This document shows positions 7,259 through 9,884 of a stretch of 9,884 nt of DNA, piece by piece. The DNA comes from Candidatus Omnitrophota bacterium (GTDB taxonomy: Bacteria > Omnitrophota > Gorgyraeia > Tantalellales > Tantalellaceae), in assembly GCA_030631915.1 (NCBI GenBank), contig DAOVKF010000053.1:1-9884 (forward strand), given 5' to 3'. The translations under genes and the position numbers were made by a program. The notes below the pieces were generated by a model. It had not been told where the DNA came from and did no database searches. It saw nothing but the letters and a program-made list of their open reading frames with translations. Each line of letters begins with the position of its first letter. The first letter of the stretch is position 1.

Positions 7259-8567
7259 TCGGGTTCGCCGCCTCCTCCAGGATCTCAGCTAATCCGGCCA
7301 TCTGCTTTTCGCGGCTGAATTCCCTGAGCGCTTCCGCGTCAATGTCAGTTCTCAAACACCCGCTCGATCGGAACTCTCTGAACTTTTTCCCCAGCCAGTC
7401 AGCCACCTCTTCCGGAGTATTGAGCGTAACTCCGGCACGGGTCCTTCGCAGCAGTTCCCTGACCACACCGTTGTCGTCCGGCGTGGCGAGTATCTGATTG
7501 TTTGTCATCAGGTACTCGAACGTTTTCATCGGATACCATCCGTCATCGTCGATAAGGAACAGGAGAAGCACGTGCGATCTCAGCATATATTTCATCGCTT
7601 CCTCCCTTGCGGCATAAGGGATGATATCAACGTGGTTCTTGATCGACCCGTATCTGCCGCATATCTCTTCTATGCCCCTCGCCCCGATGAATCTCAGCCT
7701 GCATCTGTCCGGCGGTACATTATCTGTCAGGACAAACTTCTCAAACCCCTTAAAAAAGACCTCCGGCTTCTGGGTGAAATGCATTGTTCCCACGTAAGAA
7801 ACCGTAAAAACCCGGCTGTCCGGGCCATGGCGCCGCAGGTCCGCGAAATCCCTTTTATCCACGCCGTAGATCAAAGGACGGACATTTATTTTAAGTAGTT
7901 TATGCAGCTCGGCCGCCCACGGTTCTGAGGCGTGTGTGATGCAATGCGCGCTGCCTGAAATCCTTTTTTCGATCAGCCGGCTGACGAACGCGCGCAGGAA
8001 CCATTTTTTTCGAAATGCCCTCTTTTTGTGCGCGCCGGAAGATGGGAGCTGGGTCCATTTGTCCCTGTAATCAGCCACCCATTTGACGCCGGTCTGCCTG
8101 CTTAAATCGCCCGCTATCCGGTGATCTGTCCAGGGCGGGCCGATGCTGAAGATCGCCGAGATACGCTCCTCCCTTATAATACGGACACCGGCTTCATAAG
8201 CGTATTTATACCAGCCCCCGCAGCCGTCAGGGTAGAAAAAAAAATTCAGAAGCACGAAATTCAGTATCCTGGACCCGATCTTCCCTCCGGAAATCCGGCC
8301 GCGGAGGCCCGCTATCTTCTTAAAAGACTGTTCGCAAGGGGTTCTGTATACCCGGCAGTTTATTTCCGGATCCATTCCTTCGGTAACCGGCGTAAAGTCC
8401 TGCTCAAAGGGATCCATGGTATCTTTATCCCAGTGCCTTGTCAAAATTACCGGTTCCCAGCCCAACCGGGAGAGACACTCCGCCCAGACTCGGACCCTGT
8501 AGCTTACGGAACGCCGTATCGGAAGATAAAAGTACGTGATTATCAGGACTTTCTTCTTTTCTTTCAT
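7245..8567 (-). CDS. Divergent GT4-like glycosyltransferase (GT-B)
   Basis: A 440-residue protein of the GT-B type, longer than its GT4 neighbours. The basic start MKEKKKVLIITYFYLP leads into YRVRVWAECLSRLGWEPVIL (23-42), the acceptor Rossmann unit. SIGPPWTDH (141-149) and WVADYRDKWT (163-172) are typical of the GT4-like group that carries a D-Y-R-D element. The donor half has VSYVGTMHFTQKPEVFFKGF (256-275) and YPMKTFEYLMTNNQILATPD (345-364); K348 and E351 (KTFEY) stand where K-x-x-E replaces the classical E-x7-E pattern. FVLLNFFFYP (104-113) is hydrophobic but too short to be called a membrane segment. Such proteins occur in O-antigen and exopolysaccharide clusters; the sugar is unknown. An in-frame TAA lies just before the ATG, so this is the first possible start. 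The nearest purine-rich site (GGAGAG) is 17 nt away, so initiation may be weak. The 3' end overlaps the methyltransferase by 14 bp. Confidence 0.9.
   Translation of the reverse strand: MKEKKKVLIITYFYLPIRRSVSYRVRVWAECLSRLGWEPVILTRHWDKDTMDPFEQDFTPVTEGMDPEINCRVYRTPCEQSFKKIAGLRGRISGGKIGSRILNFVLLNFFFYPDGCGGWYKYAYEAGVRIIREERISAIFSIGPPWTDHRIAGDLSRQTGVKWVADYRDKWTQLPSSGAHKKRAFRKKWFLRAFVSRLIEKRISGSAHCITHASEPWAAELHKLLKINVRPLIYGVDKRDFADLRRHGPDSRVFTVSYVGTMHFTQKPEVFFKGFEKFVLTDNVPPDRCRLRFIGARGIEEICGRYGSIKNHVDIIPYAAREEAMKYMLRSHVLLLFLIDDDGWYPMKTFEYLMTNNQILATPDDNGVVRELLRRTRAGVTLNTPEEVADWLGKKFREFRSSGCLRTDIDAEALREFSREKQMAGLAEILEEAANPNGQV
7271..7276 (-). promoter_or_regulatory. Shine-Dalgarno AGGAGG for the methyltransferase
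   Basis: The minus strand reads GGAGGAGG here, a consensus ribosome binding site inside the end of the preceding glycosyltransferase gene. It sits 12 nt before the ATG at 7258, longer than ideal but usable. It supports that ATG and independent ribosome entry in addition to coupling. Confidence 0.55.
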
Positions 8568-8613
8568 CGTGACTTACTCAGGTACTCTCCGGCAACAGTA
8601 ACGATCGTTCGCC
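8568..8613. other. Only intergenic gap in the window (46 bp)
   Basis: This short spacer separates the GT2 gene from the divergent GT4-like gene. It contains a 10-bp perfect palindrome, AACGATCGTT, at 8600-8609, and a GGAGAG stretch at 8585-8590 on the minus strand. I see no stem-loop followed by a T-run, so no intrinsic terminator, and no promoter with good -35 and -10 boxes. The genes on both sides are probably co-transcribed. Confidence 0.7.
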
Positions 8614-9528
8614 TCATAGCAAAAGACTCTTTAGAAGATATAAATAAACGCGGCCCTGCAAGGGGTATGTCCTGATGGACCTCAAGAATTCACCCCTTGC
8701 TTTTCTTTTTTTCCTGTTTTCCAGATACTCAAGTCCGGAATAATTGCATATGTCCGCCCTCCATCTCCTGCATTTGCGGAGCCACTTGAGCTCGCGCACC
8801 TCCACGGGGAATTCTCTGGTTATTTTATCGATGAACAGGGATGCCCCGTGATAATAATTTTTCCTGTCAGACGTGATAGAAAAAGGGCCTCTTACCCGAA
8901 CGCAGAGAGGTTCATGGATATACTTTGCCTTAAAATGCCGGGCCACCCGTAAAAAGAACTCCACGTCCTGGTAAACGGTCAACCGTTCATCAAACCCTCC
9001 GGTCTTTTCCATGCATTCCCTTCTCATCATTACTGTATTCGTGTTTGTCAGGCCTCCCCTGCGAAACATAATATCAAAGACATCGTCTCTCGTTTCTATT
9101 TTTTTCCGCATTTTGCGAAGAGAATGACTCCTTCTGAAAAAGTTCCTTTCCTCGTCTGTGTAATAGCTGTCCGAATATACCCATCCTGCCGCGGGGTTTC
9201 GCTCAAGGACCCTGACCTTTTTCTCCAGATTTTCAGGAAGGAAGTAATCGTCCGAATCCAGAAAGTTCACGAATTTTCCCCTTGAGATCCGGAATCCCAG
9301 GTTCCTGGCGGCCGGGGCCCCTTTCCGCGGCTGACGGACATAATTTACCTGCTTACCGTATTTATCCTCAATGAGCTCTTTCGTATTGTCCGTGGACCCG
9401 TCATCCACTACTATGATCTCGAATTCGCGGTATGTCTGGTTCAACACGCTCTCGATCGCTCTGCCCACCACATGCGCCCTGTTATAGGTCGGGATGATCA
9501 CGCTGACTTCCGGGCCTTTTCCACTCAT
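8614..9528 (-). CDS. GT2 family glycosyltransferase (GT-A fold)
   Basis: A complete 304-residue GT2 protein. VSVIIPTYNRAHVVGRAIES (8-27) is the canonical N-terminus. VVDDGSTDNTKELI (40-53) carries the first aspartate pair that binds the nucleotide. RKGAPAARNLGFRISRGKFV (68-87) leads into FLDSDDYFLP (89-98), whose D-x-D binds the divalent metal and the donor phosphates. GGFDERLTVYQDVEFFLR (177-194) holds the acidic residues (around D188/E190) where the catalytic base usually sits. The family inverts the anomeric configuration. The last 60 residues are strongly basic (ENRKKRKARGE) and end in leucine-rich LYLLKSLLL, perhaps for peripheral membrane contact; there is no clear transmembrane helix. 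The start shares ATGA with the stop of the upstream gene, with GGAG about 11 nt upstream. This is the only GT-A enzyme among GT-B neighbours. Donor sugar unknown. Confidence 0.95.
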   Translation of the reverse strand: MSGKGPEVSVIIPTYNRAHVVGRAIESVLNQTYREFEIIVVDDGSTDNTKELIEDKYGKQVNYVRQPRKGAPAARNLGFRISRGKFVNFLDSDDYFLPENLEKKVRVLERNPAAGWVYSDSYYTDEERNFFRRSHSLRKMRKKIETRDDVFDIMFRRGGLTNTNTVMMRRECMEKTGGFDERLTVYQDVEFFLRVARHFKAKYIHEPLCVRVRGPFSITSDRKNYYHGASLFIDKITREFPVEVRELKWLRKCRRWRADICNYSGLEYLENRKKRKARGEFLRSIRTYPLQGRVYLYLLKSLLL

Positions 9529-9884
9529 ATATCTTTATTCTCCGCCGATCGCTTATTCAGCCCCTCGAATACCTTGATCAAACCCTTCTCCACGGCATTC
9601 CAGCTATATTTTTCGACGCATCTCTGCCGGGCTTTCCGGGCCTTTTTTTCAGCTTCTCCGGGATTATTCAAAACATATTTGACGGTCTGCGCCAATTGCT
9701 CTAAACTTCCGGGTTCCACGATCCATCCGCATCCGTCCAATATTTCAGGCAGATCGGAGATATTTGCAGCGATGACCGGCTTTGCCATTGCCATGGCGTC
9801 AAAGATCTTTGCCGGCACCTGATCAAAAGAAGCGGGACTTTTTCTCTGCGGGACTACTACCAGATCCGTAATCGACAAGAATTC
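9525..9884 (-). CDS. GT4 family glycosyltransferase, C-terminal fragment (5' end off right edge)
   Basis: The frame is open to the right edge, with 119 residues visible before the TGA at 9527-9525. The TTG at 9878 is in frame but is very unlikely to be the start, because the visible part begins in the middle of a GT-B donor domain. It shows TDLVVVPQRKSPASFDQVPA, then KIFDAMAMAKPVIAANISDL and PEILDGCGWIVEPGSLEQL, followed by the closing helices (YVLNNPGEAEKKARKARQRC; KYSWNAVEKGLIKVFEGL). The E-x7-E glutamates are represented by aspartates (D-x7-D, visible residues 21 and 29), as in the 'P-x-K-x-x-E/D-AMA' GT4 subgroup. The missing N-terminal part, probably some 250 residues, lies outside the window. 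It shares ATGA with the GT2 gene downstream. Substrate unknown. Confidence 0.9.
   Translation of the reverse strand, partial: EFLSITDLVVVPQRKSPASFDQVPAKIFDAMAMAKPVIAANISDLPEILDGCGWIVEPGSLEQLAQTVKYVLNNPGEAEKKARKARQRCVEKYSWNAVEKGLIKVFEGLNKRSAENKDI

Noticed and set aside
8600..8655. Promoter for the divergent GT4-like gene
   Set aside because: A TGCTATGAG element resembles an extended -10 box, but the sequence 17 bp further upstream (ATATCT) is a poor -35, so it is not supportable.
8121..8675. 184-residue plus-strand open frame spanning the 46-bp gap
   Set aside because: Nearly all of it is antisense to the divergent GT4-like gene; composition and lack of motifs point to a shadow frame.
9876..9878. 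TTG as a start codon for the right-edge gene
   Set aside because: The visible protein begins in the middle of a GT-B donor domain, so the true start must lie outside the window.
9879..9884. GAATTC (EcoRI site) at the very end, suggesting a cloning boundary
   Set aside because: The same hexamer also occurs inside the window (near 691 and 8685), and the coding frame continues through the end, so it is probably chance.

Overview
All supportable coding sequence in this 9.9 kb window lies on the minus strand, and more than 99% of the bases are coding. It is the interior of a polysaccharide or glycolipid assembly cluster (O-antigen, LPS core, capsule or exopolysaccharide). In the order of transcription, from high to low coordinates, the genes are: the C-terminal end of a GT4 glycosyltransferase (runs off the right edge), a GT2 transferase, a divergent GT4-like transferase, a class I SAM-dependent methyltransferase, two GT4 transferases, a GT9 heptosyltransferase-like protein, another GT4 transferase, and a very long open frame that runs off the left edge. 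I translated this last frame by hand from 1835 to 1. It has no stop codon and encodes two consecutive GT4 enzymes in one polypeptide. That makes nine glycosyltransferase domains and one methyltransferase.

Seven of the eight gene junctions overlap (4, 14, 20 or 38, 4, 10, 32 and 10 bp). The only gap is 46 bp, at 8568-8613. I see no terminator, convincing promoter, tRNA, rRNA, CRISPR array or mobile element. The simplest reading is one polycistronic unit with translational coupling that starts beyond the right edge and continues past the left edge.

How the genes probably work together (inference): each transferase adds one sugar, or a few, to a growing glycan on a lipid carrier or lipid A-core acceptor at the cytoplasmic face of the inner membrane. 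The GT4 and GT9 enzymes use the GT-B fold. The GT2 enzyme uses a GT-A fold and needs a divalent metal. The methyltransferase may modify a sugar or cap a chain. No flippase, polymerase, ligase, ABC exporter, initiating phosphoglycosyltransferase or nucleotide-sugar synthesis gene is visible, so the polymer and its export route cannot be named.

Organism: a bacterium with about 50% G+C by eye. The GT9 protein points to a Gram-negative envelope. Frequent ATA (Ile) and AGG (Arg) codons and a cluster made almost only of glycosyltransferases fit uncultured or environmental lineages such as Omnitrophota or Desulfobacterota, but this placement is weak. The most notable item is the GT4-GT4 fusion at the left edge, where the second domain starts with essentially no linker at the place a separate gene would be expected to begin.
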